Positions 36,379 to 46,170 of a DNA stretch of 64,000 nt are shown piece after piece. The translations under genes were made by a program, and so were the position numbers. This DNA comes from Ignavibacteriota bacterium (lineage in GTDB: Bacteria > Bacteroidota > Ignavibacteria > Ignavibacteriales > Melioribacteraceae). Each line of letters starts with the position of its first letter. The first letter of the stretch is position 1. Below the pieces are notes generated by a model that was given only the letters and a program-made list of their open reading frames with translations, was not told where the DNA came from and searched no databases. Location of the stretch: contig JADJWT010000001.1 of the NCBI GenBank assembly GCA_016716225.1, forward strand, positions 1,364,001-1,428,000, written 5' to 3'.

Positions 36379-37311
36379 TTATTCAGCTAACTTTTTAATG
36401 TATTCTGGAGACTGTGGATCATCTTGGAGAAAATCACCTTTTTTGTTTTGTGATAAAGCCCAAATATCCAACCAAGAAATTCCCCAATTCCCAAATTTTG
36501 TGATTGGAGTTTTGTATAAATCATCTTTCAAAGTTTCATCTAAACTAATAAAGTTGTAATTATTTTTTTTAAACATAATTGCGAGAGAGTCAATAAAATC
36601 CGAGTTAAGCCAACTTGCGTGCATAAGTAAAATATGATTTATATTTTTCCCAAATAATTTTTGCGATTGGTTTTCAAAATAATGAAGTTTTCTTTCCATA
36701 TAATCTATATAATCTTTCCCGATTTGTTTTGCGAGAATTGTATCATTTTTAACCTTTGCTCTTTTGTAAGCAAGAGCAAATAAATAATCTTCGTTATCAA
36801 TTGTAACGGGAGCGGTTATATAATTTTTACTTTCTAAAAAATTGTTTAGTGAATCAAACTTTTCTTTTGTGTTGCCAATATGAAGAAAAGGATGTCGAAA
36901 ATACTTTATTGATTTATTTCTTTTACCAAGAATTTGTTTTGTTAGAATTTCACCTTTTATAATATTCTCTGAAAATTCTTTAAGATTAGTTTTGTTGTAA
37001 TCTGGATGAGAAAAAGTATGATTGCCAAGTTCTAAATTATTATCAATCCAATTTTCCAAAAGTGAAATTTGAAATTTATAAAGAGAATCATTTCTATATA
37101 ATTTCATTTCGTTAACAAAACCAATTGCCGGAATATTATGCTTCTTTAAAGATTGAATAATTCCATTCATTAAATTTTGTTGAAATGTTGTATCATTAAT
37201 TCCGTAAGATACAACGGGCAAATCATCGATTGTGAAACAAATATTCTTGGATTGAGCAGTTAAAATTTGTGTTACAATAAAAAAGAACAAATTTATAATA
37301 AGAGTTTTCAT
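36379..37311 (-). CDS. Secreted polysaccharide deacetylase (NodB/CE4-like)
   Basis: 310 residues, signal peptide ending 'ILTAQS'. NodB fold: 'ICFTIDDLP' (catalytic-base Asp and metal Asp), 'LGNHTFSHPD' (two metal-binding His), 'KYFRHPFLHIG' and the late 'LLMHAS'. Removes acetyl groups from an N-acetylated glycan, with divalent metal. Between a sialidase and an NlpE-like lipoprotein in the glycan operon. Substrate unknown. Confidence 0.9.
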   Translation of the reverse strand: MKTLIINLFFFIVTQILTAQSKNICFTIDDLPVVSYGINDTTFQQNLMNGIIQSLKKHNIPAIGFVNEMKLYRNDSLYKFQISLLENWIDNNLELGNHTFSHPDYNKTNLKEFSENIIKGEILTKQILGKRNKSIKYFRHPFLHIGNTKEKFDSLNNFLESKNYITAPVTIDNEDYLFALAYKRAKVKNDTILAKQIGKDYIDYMERKLHYFENQSQKLFGKNINHILLMHASWLNSDFIDSLAIMFKKNNYNFISLDETLKDDLYKTPITKFGNWGISWLDIWALSQNKKGDFLQDDPQSPEYIKKLAE

Positions 37312-37337
37312 TTGATCAAAAACTAAATCGAAAGTAA

Positions 37338-38447
37338 TTATTTAACAATTTCACACTTTTTAAAATCAAGTATAGAATTTATATCAAGTTTTACAAAAAC
37401 ATTTTCTGTATAATCATCTTTTTCAAAAAATAATCCAACATTACCATTTTCTAAAATTGTCATAGAAGAATAAGCCGAACTTCCGGAATAAATTAATTTT
37501 TCTAAAGTCCAAGTTTTTCCTTCATCATAACTTATTGAAATTGACATATTATTTCTTTCATTTTTGGATTTGGCATTTGAGAATAACAAAATATTATTTT
37601 CACCAAATTTATAATTTATCAAACTTGCATTACATCCGGGATCGATTAAAGTACTATCAATATTGGACTTCCAAGTTTTGCCTTCATCATTTGAAACGTG
37701 AATATATCTATAACCCAATTTATTAACACGACTGTTAACCACCCAACTTTTGTCATCCAATTCAATAATTTTTGATTCATCTGCTGGATTAATTGGATTA
37801 TCAATAAAGTACCAATTTTTTCCATGATCATTACTTCCGAAAATAAAAAGTCCTTTATTTAGATTAACCAAAGTGTGAAGAATTTTTCCAGCCGAAGTTT
37901 GAATTCCATTACCCGAAGTAATAAATTGAAAATCTTTCCTATTTTCCGGTTTAATAATTAGTTGAGAAATATCAATGGGTGAACTCCAAGTTTTCCCGTT
38001 ATCAATACTTGAAATATATTTCAAATAATAAATATCTCTCTCCCTTTTTAAGTTCATATAATTGAAAAATAAAAATATTTCGCCGGTAATTTTATCAACA
38101 ATAAATGATGGATCCGATGCAGATTGTCCGAAAGGATAATCTACAATTCTTTCAATATCCGTCCAAGTTGTTCCGTTATCTTCACTTTTTCTAATAACAA
38201 TATTTATATCGTTGTTAGATTTTAAATCATCACAAGATTCAACACGTTCATCAATAGCTACAATTAAATCTCCGTTTATTGCAGTTGTAATGGCGGGAAT
38301 TCTGTAACAAGAAATATTTTGATTCTCTTTGCTGCTGAATAAAGAAATAAATTCACTATTTTCTAAATTGTTATCAGTCAATTGGGAATAAATTGAAATT
38401 TTGTTTATGATAAAAAACACAGTTATGAAACAAAAAATTAGTTTCAT
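37338..38447 (-). CDS. Secreted sialidase / exo-alpha-sialidase (GH33-like)
   Basis: 369 residues from ATG 38447, giving signal peptide 'FCFITVFFIINKISIYSQ'. The arginine motif 'CYRIPAI' and at least four Asp-box repeats ('SEDNGTTW', 'SIDNGKTW', 'SNDEGKTW', 'SYDEGKTW') define the six-bladed sialidase propeller; 'IDERVESCDD' supplies the catalytic acid region. Releases terminal sialic acid from glycoconjugates. The gene begins one base after the PNGase F-like gene, so the two are translationally linked. Confidence 0.88.
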   Translation of the reverse strand: MKLIFCFITVFFIINKISIYSQLTDNNLENSEFISLFSSKENQNISCYRIPAITTAINGDLIVAIDERVESCDDLKSNNDINIVIRKSEDNGTTWTDIERIVDYPFGQSASDPSFIVDKITGEIFLFFNYMNLKRERDIYYLKYISSIDNGKTWSSPIDISQLIIKPENRKDFQFITSGNGIQTSAGKILHTLVNLNKGLFIFGSNDHGKNWYFIDNPINPADESKIIELDDKSWVVNSRVNKLGYRYIHVSNDEGKTWKSNIDSTLIDPGCNASLINYKFGENNILLFSNAKSKNERNNMSISISYDEGKTWTLEKLIYSGSSAYSSMTILENGNVGLFFEKDDYTENVFVKLDINSILDFKKCEIVK

Positions 38448-38448
38448 T

Positions 38449-39561
38449 TTATTTATCACCTTGAATATATGCCGATAGCGGAAAGTTTCCTTGTGCATCA
38501 ACAAATTTTGCCTCCGGCACTTCAATTTTAAAAGTATGGATTCCAGCTTCCAACGAACCCAATTCAAAGGTTCTAATTGGAATTACATCACCTGGGCACC
38601 AATTATTCCATGAAGTCCACTCCGTTTCTGTTCTTGTCTTGGAACCGTAAATTCCGTTCCCTTGTGTATTATATTGTCTAAAAGGTTCACAAGATTTTCC
38701 ACCCGGTTTATATGTTGCAATTAAATTTTCATCAAAATAAACATAATGGTTTCTTCTAATATACTCTTCTCCACCAGCATTGGAACCATGATTTGAAGTA
38801 ATTAAATAAATTGCAGCATTTGTTAATTTTGAAAGAACATCAATATTAAAAGTACGAATTGTTTTTCCAATTACATCAGTGTTTTTGAAATTATTAAGAC
38901 TATCAAAACATGTAACAGATTCTAAAAATTGCAAACTGTTTTCTTTTTGATCCGAAGTGTTTAATTTTAATGTTCCATAGAATGTATAATTTTTTCCAGC
39001 GCAACCGGCAATCTGTGTATTTGCAGCATATGGAACTCCGAAAATATCGAACTCCATCCAGAAATCATATTTAGTTTTTAGTTCAGAATCGGTTAAAATT
39101 TTAGCAACATTATTTATTTCAAAACTATACGGAACTTCATTTGGAGTTTTATTTTTATCCATAAACGGAGTTATAAATCTTGCAACTTCAATTTTCTTAA
39201 CAACATTTTCTTCATTATAAATAGTACCTTTATTTATAAAGCTTAGAAAAACATTTCCAATTCTATCATAATTATCACAAGCGGCTTTTATTATAATTTC
39301 CAAATTTAATTTATTACCGATTTTTTGAAGGTCACTTTCAGAAAATTTTGTTGCATATTTTGAATTGGAAATTCTTAAAATCCCATCCGGAACGGGTTCA
39401 TTTACGGTAGCTGCATAACCATCATAATATAGAACTTCATTAAAAATTGTTAAAGTAAACGGACCATTATCAACATCATTTTTATTTTCGGTTGAATTAT
39501 CTTTGCTGCAATTGATTAAAATAAATAAAAGTACAAAAATTGCAAGTGTTTTACTTTTCAT
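38449..39561 (-). CDS. PNGase F-like lipoprotein (N-glycan amidase family)
   Basis: 370 residues from ATG 39561; lipoprotein signal 'FVLLFILINCSK'. It has the PNGase F two-domain pattern: 'CDNYDRIGNVF' (equivalent of the WDRYANV loop; catalytic Asp about 99), 'VARFITPFM', 'GGEEYIRRNHYVYF' and a C-terminal 'WCPGDVIPIR' with 'AGIHTFKIEVP'. The family cleaves whole N-linked glycans from glycoproteins. Being followed at once by a sialidase gene strengthens a host-glycoprotein role. First gene of the nine-gene minus-strand run. I am confident of the family, less of the activity. Confidence 0.8.
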   Translation of the reverse strand: MKSKTLAIFVLLFILINCSKDNSTENKNDVDNGPFTLTIFNEVLYYDGYAATVNEPVPDGILRISNSKYATKFSESDLQKIGNKLNLEIIIKAACDNYDRIGNVFLSFINKGTIYNEENVVKKIEVARFITPFMDKNKTPNEVPYSFEINNVAKILTDSELKTKYDFWMEFDIFGVPYAANTQIAGCAGKNYTFYGTLKLNTSDQKENSLQFLESVTCFDSLNNFKNTDVIGKTIRTFNIDVLSKLTNAAIYLITSNHGSNAGGEEYIRRNHYVYFDENLIATYKPGGKSCEPFRQYNTQGNGIYGSKTRTETEWTSWNNWCPGDVIPIRTFELGSLEAGIHTFKIEVPEAKFVDAQGNFPLSAYIQGDK

Positions 39562-39718
39562 AGAATTTAAGCTCAATGTAAATGGTAGAATAATTAATTA
39601 TTTAAATGTTATGACTAAAATACAACTTTTAATAAAATTAATTTCAGTGAAAGTTATTATGTGAAGGAAAGAAAATCGGAAAAAATCAATAATTAAAAAG
39701 TATGTTTGTTATACTTTT

Positions 39719-39762
39719 AGAAACTTCTGAAATATCACAATTCTAATTTTTCAGAAGTTTCT
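39719..39762. terminator. 14-base perfect inverted repeat, possible terminator
   Basis: AGAAACTTCTGAAA (39719-39732) and TTTCAGAAGTTTCT (39749-39762) form a perfect stem with a 16-base loop. It lies just downstream of the minus-strand NTF2-like lipoprotein gene and 158 bases before the PNGase F-like gene. The T run is better on the plus strand (CTTTTA), while genes on both sides run minus, so its use as a terminator is likely but not certain. Confidence 0.6.
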
Positions 39763-39780
39763 TTTACTAAGCAAAAATCG

Positions 39781-40347
39781 TTAATTATTTATTTGTAAAC
39801 TATCGAAAGGAATATCAGGCTGTGTATCCCAAAATGCCGAAATATTTACAATCTTCCATCCGGAATTTTCCTTTTCCATAATTCTTGTTTCAAAACTTGT
39901 TCTAAAATATTTATTTTCTTTATCGGAATTGTATTGTTTCCAAGTAAGATAGGCTGTTGAATCGCTGTAAAACTTTATCATTGGCTTTTCTCTTTTCACA
40001 ATGGGATGAATAATATTCTCACCATTCTTATAATATTTTTCAATCCATTCTTTTCCTCTTGAATTTATTTTATCCCAGCCAACGGCAATATCTGAAGTTC
40101 CATCGCTATTATTCCAAGCTTGAACAACATAATTTTTATGACCCCAGTAACTTTTCCAACATTCGTAATTTCCTTCAAAAAAACATTTTGTCTCACCTTC
40201 AATAACTTTCATTATTGAATCTGTTTCTGCTTTTTCATCGAATGATGATACTAAACTGTTTGAGATATTTTTATCGGAAGTTTGTTGACATCCAGAAGTT
40301 ATTATTAGAAAACTTACAAAAAGTATAAATGATTTTAGTTTCTTCAT
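39781..40347 (-). CDS. Lipoprotein with NTF2/SnoaL-like domain
   Basis: 188 residues. Lipoprotein signal ending 'IITSGCQQ'. The rest reads as a cone-shaped NTF2-like domain of the DUF4440/SnoaL type: helix 'ETDSIMKVIEGETKCFFEGNY', then 'YVVQAWNNSDG', 'STAYLTWKQYN' and 'SGWKIVNISAFWD'. Such domains bind small ligands; no function can be assigned. Single gene. Confidence 0.72.
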   Translation of the reverse strand: MKKLKSFILFVSFLIITSGCQQTSDKNISNSLVSSFDEKAETDSIMKVIEGETKCFFEGNYECWKSYWGHKNYVVQAWNNSDGTSDIAVGWDKINSRGKEWIEKYYKNGENIIHPIVKREKPMIKFYSDSTAYLTWKQYNSDKENKYFRTSFETRIMEKENSGWKIVNISAFWDTQPDIPFDSLQINN

Positions 40348-40481
40348 TTTAAAATTCCTTTATTGTTAATATAAAATAATACATTCAATCTTATTTTAAT
40401 AGAAAATATTTGAAATTTTTGAAAAATATCTTTCAAATGAATAAAACCATTTTGGATTGAAAAAAGGCTTTCCTATTTCGG

Positions 40482-40853
40482 TTAAAGTAAAGGAGCCCGT
40501 AAAATTTTTTCCATTTTTTTACCTTTTGCTAATTCATCCACAAGTTTATCTAAATATCTTACTTTTTGAGTCAAAGGATTTTCAATTTCCTCCAAGCGAT
40601 ATCCGCAAATTACTCCGGTTATAAGATTAGCGTTTGGATTTAATTTTGCATTTTGAAAAAATTTTTCGAAAGTAACTTTTTCTTTTATAATAGATTGTAG
40701 TTTCTTTTCATCATAACCGGTAAGCCATTCAATTACTTTGTGAAGTTCGGCTTTAGTTCTTCCTTTTTTTTCTATTTTTGTTACATAATGCGGATAAACC
40801 GAAGCGAATGACATTTTTGCAATTCGCTCATTATGATTATTTAATTTATTCAT
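40482..40853 (-). CDS. DUF2200 family protein
   Basis: 123 residues from ATG 40853 (a TTG four codons earlier is also in frame). Closely matches the DUF2200 pattern: 'FASVYPHYVTKIEKKGRT', 'VIEWLTGYDEKKL', 'NPNANLITGVICGYR' and 'VRYLDKLVDELAKGKKMEKILR'. Small soluble protein of unknown function. Divergent from the histidine phosphatase gene. Confidence 0.9.
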   Translation of the reverse strand: MNKLNNHNERIAKMSFASVYPHYVTKIEKKGRTKAELHKVIEWLTGYDEKKLQSIIKEKVTFEKFFQNAKLNPNANLITGVICGYRLEEIENPLTQKVRYLDKLVDELAKGKKMEKILRAPLL

Positions 40854-40988
40854 TTTTGTAATCAATCTGTTTTGTTAGGAAAAATTGTTTTAAATGATTG
40901 TAATTATTTGTTGTCAACAATTTATTTTCCACAATAATATAAAATATAAACTATTTTTTGTTTGTATATTTTTAACTTATACTGAAAT

Positions 40989-41522
40989 ATGAAACTTGGT
41001 CTTGTTCGTCACTTCAAAGTAATAACAAATGAGAAAACATTTCTTACTTCTCAAGAATTTGCAGAAGCTATGAGAAAATATGATTTGGCTCCGGTTAATA
41101 AAAATGGACTGAAAATAAATTCTGATGATTGGCAAATTTGTTATTGTAGTACTTTGCCAAGAGCAATTACAACAGCCGAGGAAATTTTTTCCGGAAAAAT
41201 AGTAAAAACTGATTTAATAAAAGAAGTTCCAATTACTCCATTTACAAAAATGAATACTAAATTACCAAGTTTTATTTGGCATATTGGAGCAAGAATTTCT
41301 TGGTATAAATCGCACAAATCTCAAATTGAAGATATAAATCAAACAAAAAAAAGAATTAACGAATTTTATAATTTGATAAAAAAATCCGGTTACGAAAATA
41401 TTTTAATAGTTTCACATGGATATTTTCTTCATATGTTTGCACAAGAAATGATGAAAAATGGATTTAAAGGAAATGTAGATTTGAATATCAAAAATGCTCA
41501 TCTTTATTTGTTGGAAGATTAG
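40989..41522 (+). CDS. Histidine phosphatase (phosphoglycerate-mutase-like) family protein
   Basis: 177 residues. The catalytic His8 is in 'LGLVRHFKV' (RHG-type triad as RHF), with 'STLPRAITTAEEI' and the second His in 'ILIVSHGYFLHM'. Phosphatase rather than glycolytic mutase by length. Substrate unknown; no operon partners. Confidence 0.85.
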   Translation: MKLGLVRHFKVITNEKTFLTSQEFAEAMRKYDLAPVNKNGLKINSDDWQICYCSTLPRAITTAEEIFSGKIVKTDLIKEVPITPFTKMNTKLPSFIWHIGARISWYKSHKSQIEDINQTKKRINEFYNLIKKSGYENILIVSHGYFLHMFAQEMMKNGFKGNVDLNIKNAHLYLLED

Positions 41523-41565
41523 TTTTTAATTCGTGAATAGGTAATAAAATTGTTAAACCAAATAT

Positions 41566-42624
41566 TTATTCATCAAAATTATTTTTCAAATATTGATATT
41601 TTTTTTGTCGGCTTTTCCATCTTTCCATTGCAAATTTCTGCATATCTTCAACTTTATCTTTTTCATCAACAATTTCAAAACCCAGAAGAGTTTCGATAAT
41701 ATCTTCTAATGATACTACTCCATTCATTCCGCCATATTCATCAATAACAAGCGAAATGTGTTCTTTATTTTCAAGTAATTTTTCCCAAGCCTCAAATAAT
41801 GATGTAAATGAGGTAAAAGTAAGAATTTCACGTTTTATATCTTTTAATTTTAAATCAAATTGATCTTCAGCTAATTTTTCAAAAACAGTTTCTCTAAAAA
41901 CATAACCTGAAATATTATCATGAGTTTTTGAATAAATAGGAATTCTCGAAAAGTGAAGAAAATCCTTATCCTTAAGAAATTCTTGTAAAGTCATTTCTTC
42001 GTTTGCAACTACAACTACAATACGAGGCGTCATAATTTCAGAAATTCTTATATGTTTTAATTTTATAAGATTTTGCAAAATAATATTTTCTTTTTCAACA
42101 AAAATTCCTTCTTTTGTACCAATTTTTGCTAATGCAGAAATTTCCTCTCTGCTTATTGTTAATTCATTCTTATTACGCGAAAGCAATTTTGTTAAAGTTG
42201 AAGAAATTACAACAAGTGGATATGTAATAAAAATCATTATGGATATAATAATTGGGGTAATATTGAGAAGCTGCTTATTGTAATTAGCTCCAAGTGTTTT
42301 GGGAATTATCTCGGTAATGACTAAAATAAGAATAGTCAAGATTGCAGAAACAATTCCGAAATACTCGTTGCCAAAAACAATTGTTGCTTGTGCACCAACA
42401 CCTGCAGCGCCAACAGTATGTGCAGCAGTGTTTAATGAAAGAATTGCAGAAAGAGGTTTATCAATATCCTCTTTAAATTTTATCATTTTTTTTGAATTTA
42501 CTTCATCATTATCAACTTTTGATCTTAAATATGATATTGGTGTAGAAAGTAAAACTGCTTCCATAATCGAACACAAAAATGATGTAAAAAGTGCAATAAA
42601 TAGATATATTAAAAGTAATGTCAT
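41566..42624 (-). CDS. CNNM/CorC-type transporter (DUF21 plus CBS pair)
   Basis: 352 residues. The DUF21 membrane domain has four helices ('LIYLFIALFTSFLCSIMEAVLL', in part, to 'IISIMIFITYPLVVIS'), followed by 'EISALAKIGTKEGIF', 'ISEIMTPRIVVV' and a CBS pair ('FLHFSRIPIYSKTHDNISGYV', in part, and 'VIDEYGGMNGVVSLEDIIETLLG'). Family members export or sense Mg2+ and Co2+. It stops before a CorC_HlyC C-terminal domain, a short form. Single gene. Confidence 0.9.
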   Translation of the reverse strand: MTLLLIYLFIALFTSFLCSIMEAVLLSTPISYLRSKVDNDEVNSKKMIKFKEDIDKPLSAILSLNTAAHTVGAAGVGAQATIVFGNEYFGIVSAILTILILVITEIIPKTLGANYNKQLLNITPIIISIMIFITYPLVVISSTLTKLLSRNKNELTISREEISALAKIGTKEGIFVEKENIILQNLIKLKHIRISEIMTPRIVVVVANEEMTLQEFLKDKDFLHFSRIPIYSKTHDNISGYVFRETVFEKLAEDQFDLKLKDIKREILTFTSFTSLFEAWEKLLENKEHISLVIDEYGGMNGVVSLEDIIETLLGFEIVDEKDKVEDMQKFAMERWKSRQKKYQYLKNNFDE

Positions 42625-42729
42625 TATTGTTTATAGTTTGTGAAGGAAGTTTCTTAAATTTTTTTTAAGTAATTAGAATATTCAAAATTATTTTTGAACT
42701 TTCAATTAAATTCGAAGAGAAATATTTTA

Positions 42730-42776
42730 TTATTCGTGAATTTGAGGCTAAAAGATTTGCCGCTAATGCACTAATA
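42730..42776. repeat. Palindromic repeat, ATTCGTG..GGC family
   Basis: TATTCGTGAATTTGAGGC on the left and GCCGCTAATGCACTAATA on the right are inverted matches with four mismatches, around an AAAGATTT core. The same consensus recurs at 47936-47980 and in part at 14547-14564. It sits in the 241-base gap between the CNNM gene and the TonB receptor gene. Confidence 0.65.
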
Positions 42777-42865
42777 AAAGTAAATTCTAGTCACTTATTT
42801 TAATATTGAATTAGAAAATTTTAATTTAATATTTTTACCACTAAACAAACTTTTATTGAGCAAAT

Positions 42866-45199
42866 TTGATTTCTAAATCAAAAATATTTTTGGCAATTAT
42901 ATTTATACTAAATTCCTTTGCATTTGCTCAAAGCATTACAATTAGTGGATTTATTGAAGATTCAAAATCCGGCGAAAGATTAATTGGCGCAAATGTTTAT
43001 GAGAAAAATCTACAAATTGGAGCCGCAACAAATAATTACGGATTCTTCAGTTTGGTTCTACCGCAAAATCAAAACTATAATATTATCATTTCATACATTG
43101 GTTATGAAAATTCTCAGCTAAATTTATCAACCAAAAAAGACACACTTTTACAAATTGTGCTTTCACCAAAATCTATTGAAACAGAAGAAATATTGGTTGA
43201 ATCTGAAGCGATTGATGAAATTACAAAAAATACTCAAATGAGTAATTTTAATATTCCAATAAAACAAATAACTTCAATTCCCGCTTTACTTGGGGAAACA
43301 GATGTTTTAAAGGCATTACAATTATTACCCGGCGTACAATCCGGTAACGAAGGAAGCAGCGGTTTGTATGTGAGAGGCGGAAGTCCAGAACAAAATTTAA
43401 TTTTGCTAGACGGAACGACAGTTTACAACGCAAGTCATTTATTCGGATTTTTTTCTGTATTTAATTCCGATGCGGTAAAAAATGTAAATTTATTAAAAGG
43501 AGGATTTCCGGCAAGATTTGGCGGGCGACTTTCATCAATTTTAGAAATTAATATGAAAGAAGGTAACAATAAAGAATTTGAAGGAAGCGCTACAGTCGGA
43601 TTGATTTCATCAAAAGTAACTTACGAAGGACCGATTTACAAAGATAAAACTTCTTTTATTTTTTCTGCACGCAGAACTTATATAGACGTTTTAGCCCAGC
43701 CGTTTATGGATGATAACGAATACGGCGGATATTATTTTTATGATTTGAATGCAAAATTAAATCATATTTTTTCTTTGAACGATAGACTCTTTTTTAGTCT
43801 CTATTTAGGCGATGATGAATTTTATGCAGTTTCTAAAAGTGATTTTGATTACTCAAATTCTTCAAACGATTTTAGTTTGGGTTGGGGAAATATTACATCC
43901 GTAATTAGGTGGAATCATATTTTCTCAAATAATTTATTCAGCAATGTTACGGCAAATTTCAGCAGATTTAGATTTTACACGGATGTTGAAAGTTCTTCAG
44001 AATATAATAATGAAAAAGAAATTTATCGTGCGGAATATTTATCGGGAATTACAGATTTTGGTTTTGCAATTGATTTTGATTGGGTTCCCAACCAAAACAA
44101 CAATATAAAATTTGGTGCAAATTTATTTCATCATAAATTTAATCCGGGAGTTTTTCAATACAGTATTTCGCAAAATATTGATACTTCAATTTCCGCCTCA
44201 TTGCTTCATAATGCAATAGAATTAAGAGGATATTTTGAAGATGATTTGGAAATTAATTCTAATCTAAAAATTAATGCGGGAATTCACACTTCATTATTTG
44301 CAGTAAATAATAAAAATTATTTTTCTTTCGAGTCGCGAATTTCACTAAGATATTTAATTAAAGATTGGTCGGTTAAATCTTCCTACACATTTATGAATCA
44401 GTATGTTCATCTTCTAACAAATAGCGGAATTGGTTTGCCGACTGATTTGTGGGTTCCGACAACTGATATTGTTAAACCGGAAAAAGCACATCAAGCAGCA
44501 TTGGGAATTTCCAGAAATATTATTGATAATGAATTTGAATTTACCGTTGAAACATATTATAAGAAAATGAACAATTTGCTTGAGTACAAAGAAGGCGCAG
44601 AATTTTTTGGACTAAATTCAGATTGGCAAAGCAAAATTACTTTTGGTGAAGGTACAACTTACGGCATTGAATTATTTCTTCAAAAGAAAAAGGGAAATAC
44701 AACCGGCTGGATTGGTTACACGATGGCTTGGTCAAAAAGAGAATTTGATGAATTAAATAACGGAAAAGAGTTTCCTTATAAATACGATAGGCGACATGAT
44801 ATTTCTTTGGTTCTTAATCATAAAATATCCGAAAGTTTTGATGCATCTTTAACTTGGGTTTACGGAACGGGCAATGCAATTTCTCTTCCGCTTGTTCAAT
44901 ATTATGGCAACTCAAGTTTGTTTGATCAATATTACAATTATAATTATCAGCAATTGGAATATTTTGGAGAAAAAAATAGTTTCAGAATGCCAGCTTATCA
45001 TCGTTTGGATTTAGCTTGCAGATTTATGTGGGGTGAAGAAAACAGCAGCGTGCTTACAGTTGCAGTCTACAATGCTTACTCGCAAAAAAATCCTTTCTTC
45101 TACTATTTTGAAAATGATTACATGAATAATAAAAATATTCTAAAACAAGTTACTTTGTTTCCAATTATTCCTTCAATCAGTTATAGTTTTAAATTTTAA
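42866..45199 (+). CDS. TonB-dependent receptor with carboxypeptidase-like regulatory domain
   Basis: 777 residues from TTG 42866 (no nearby ATG; the start gives signal peptide 'SKIFLAIIFILNSFAFAQS'). A carboxypeptidase-D-like regulatory domain ('ISGFIEDSKSGERLIGANVY', about 22-100) precedes a TonB plug ('LLPGVQSGNEGSSGLYVRGGSP', seen in parts, to 'GGFPARFGGRLSSILEINMKEG') and a 22-strand barrel. Outer-membrane importer for an unknown ligand. The next gene encodes DUF4249, its usual companion. Confidence 0.92.
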   Translation: MISKSKIFLAIIFILNSFAFAQSITISGFIEDSKSGERLIGANVYEKNLQIGAATNNYGFFSLVLPQNQNYNIIISYIGYENSQLNLSTKKDTLLQIVLSPKSIETEEILVESEAIDEITKNTQMSNFNIPIKQITSIPALLGETDVLKALQLLPGVQSGNEGSSGLYVRGGSPEQNLILLDGTTVYNASHLFGFFSVFNSDAVKNVNLLKGGFPARFGGRLSSILEINMKEGNNKEFEGSATVGLISSKVTYEGPIYKDKTSFIFSARRTYIDVLAQPFMDDNEYGGYYFYDLNAKLNHIFSLNDRLFFSLYLGDDEFYAVSKSDFDYSNSSNDFSLGWGNITSVIRWNHIFSNNLFSNVTANFSRFRFYTDVESSSEYNNEKEIYRAEYLSGITDFGFAIDFDWVPNQNNNIKFGANLFHHKFNPGVFQYSISQNIDTSISASLLHNAIELRGYFEDDLEINSNLKINAGIHTSLFAVNNKNYFSFESRISLRYLIKDWSVKSSYTFMNQYVHLLTNSGIGLPTDLWVPTTDIVKPEKAHQAALGISRNIIDNEFEFTVETYYKKMNNLLEYKEGAEFFGLNSDWQSKITFGEGTTYGIELFLQKKKGNTTGWIGYTMAWSKREFDELNNGKEFPYKYDRRHDISLVLNHKISESFDASLTWVYGTGNAISLPLVQYYGNSSLFDQYYNYNYQQLEYFGEKNSFRMPAYHRLDLACRFMWGEENSSVLTVAVYNAYSQKNPFFYYFENDYMNNKNILKQVTLFPIIPSISYSFKF

Positions 45200-45210
45200 G
45201 ACAATATAAA

Positions 45211-46110
45211 ATGAAAAATTTTCTAAAAATATTTTCCATAATTTTTATATCAATCAGTTGCGAATCTGTTGTGGATGTTGAATTACCAAAACAAAATCCA
45301 TTAATTGTTGTAAATAGCTTTTTTACTCCAGATAGTGTTTTTAAAGTTCACGTTTCAAAAAGTTTGGGAATTTTAGAAAGTTTTTCTGTGCTAAATGAAT
45401 ATGGATATAATGAAGATAAAATTCCAATTTTAGAAAATGCTAAAGTTGAAATTTGGAACGGAGATAATATTGTTACAAATCTAAATTACTCCGGGAACGG
45501 CTTCTACATTGCTCAAAACACATTTCCTCAAATAAATAATAATTATAAAATTGTTGTAAGTGCTGATGGATTTAAATCAGTTTTTGCAGAAGATAAAATC
45601 CCAAATAGTATTTTAATAAAAAATGTTTTATTGGAATCAAATCCTTTGGATGAATATCTTTCTCAGAATGAAATTACAATTATTTTTGAAGATGATGGAA
45701 ATACAAAAAATTATTATCAATTATCATTATTCGCAATTGAAAATTTTTCCGGAGAAATTTATAGAACAAATTTATTCTTTGAAAGCAACGATATTCTAAT
45801 TGGTGAAAGTGATATTTTTGATGAAAACGAAAAAACATTTTATGGTTACGCAGCATATTTTGATGATGCAATAATTTCCGGGAAAGAATATAAATTAAAA
45901 ATATCAACTTACGAAATTAGTTATTACTCAGAAGTTTATGTTATACTTTCGTCACTAAGTGAAAATTTATATAAATATATTATTTCGGTAAAAGAACAAG
46001 ATGAAGCGGATGATAATCCTTTTGCAGAACCGGTTTCAATTCATAATAATGTTCAAAATGGATTAGGAATTTTTGGCGGTTATAGTTCTTCGGTTTATCG
46101 AATAAAATAA
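45211..46110 (+). CDS. DUF4249 lipoprotein
   Basis: 299 residues; lipoprotein signal 'FSIIFISISCES', then 'VDVELPKQNPLIVVNSFF', 'ILENAKVEIW' and 'NYKIVVSADGFKSV', the DUF4249 pattern. These proteins are encoded right after TonB receptors of this class, as here (11 bases), and probably sit on the outer face as ligand-binding partners; this role is inferred. Confidence 0.88.
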   Translation: MKNFLKIFSIIFISISCESVVDVELPKQNPLIVVNSFFTPDSVFKVHVSKSLGILESFSVLNEYGYNEDKIPILENAKVEIWNGDNIVTNLNYSGNGFYIAQNTFPQINNNYKIVVSADGFKSVFAEDKIPNSILIKNVLLESNPLDEYLSQNEITIIFEDDGNTKNYYQLSLFAIENFSGEIYRTNLFFESNDILIGESDIFDENEKTFYGYAAYFDDAIISGKEYKLKISTYEISYYSEVYVILSSLSENLYKYIISVKEQDEADDNPFAEPVSIHNNVQNGLGIFGGYSSSVYRIK

Positions 46111-46170
46111 AATACTTAAACCACAACAAAACAACTCACAACTTTTTAAATTTATTTGTGTCTAAAATTT

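Noticed and set aside
45680..45907. 75-codon minus-strand frame inside the DUF4249 gene
   Set aside because: Shadow of a well-supported lipoprotein gene.
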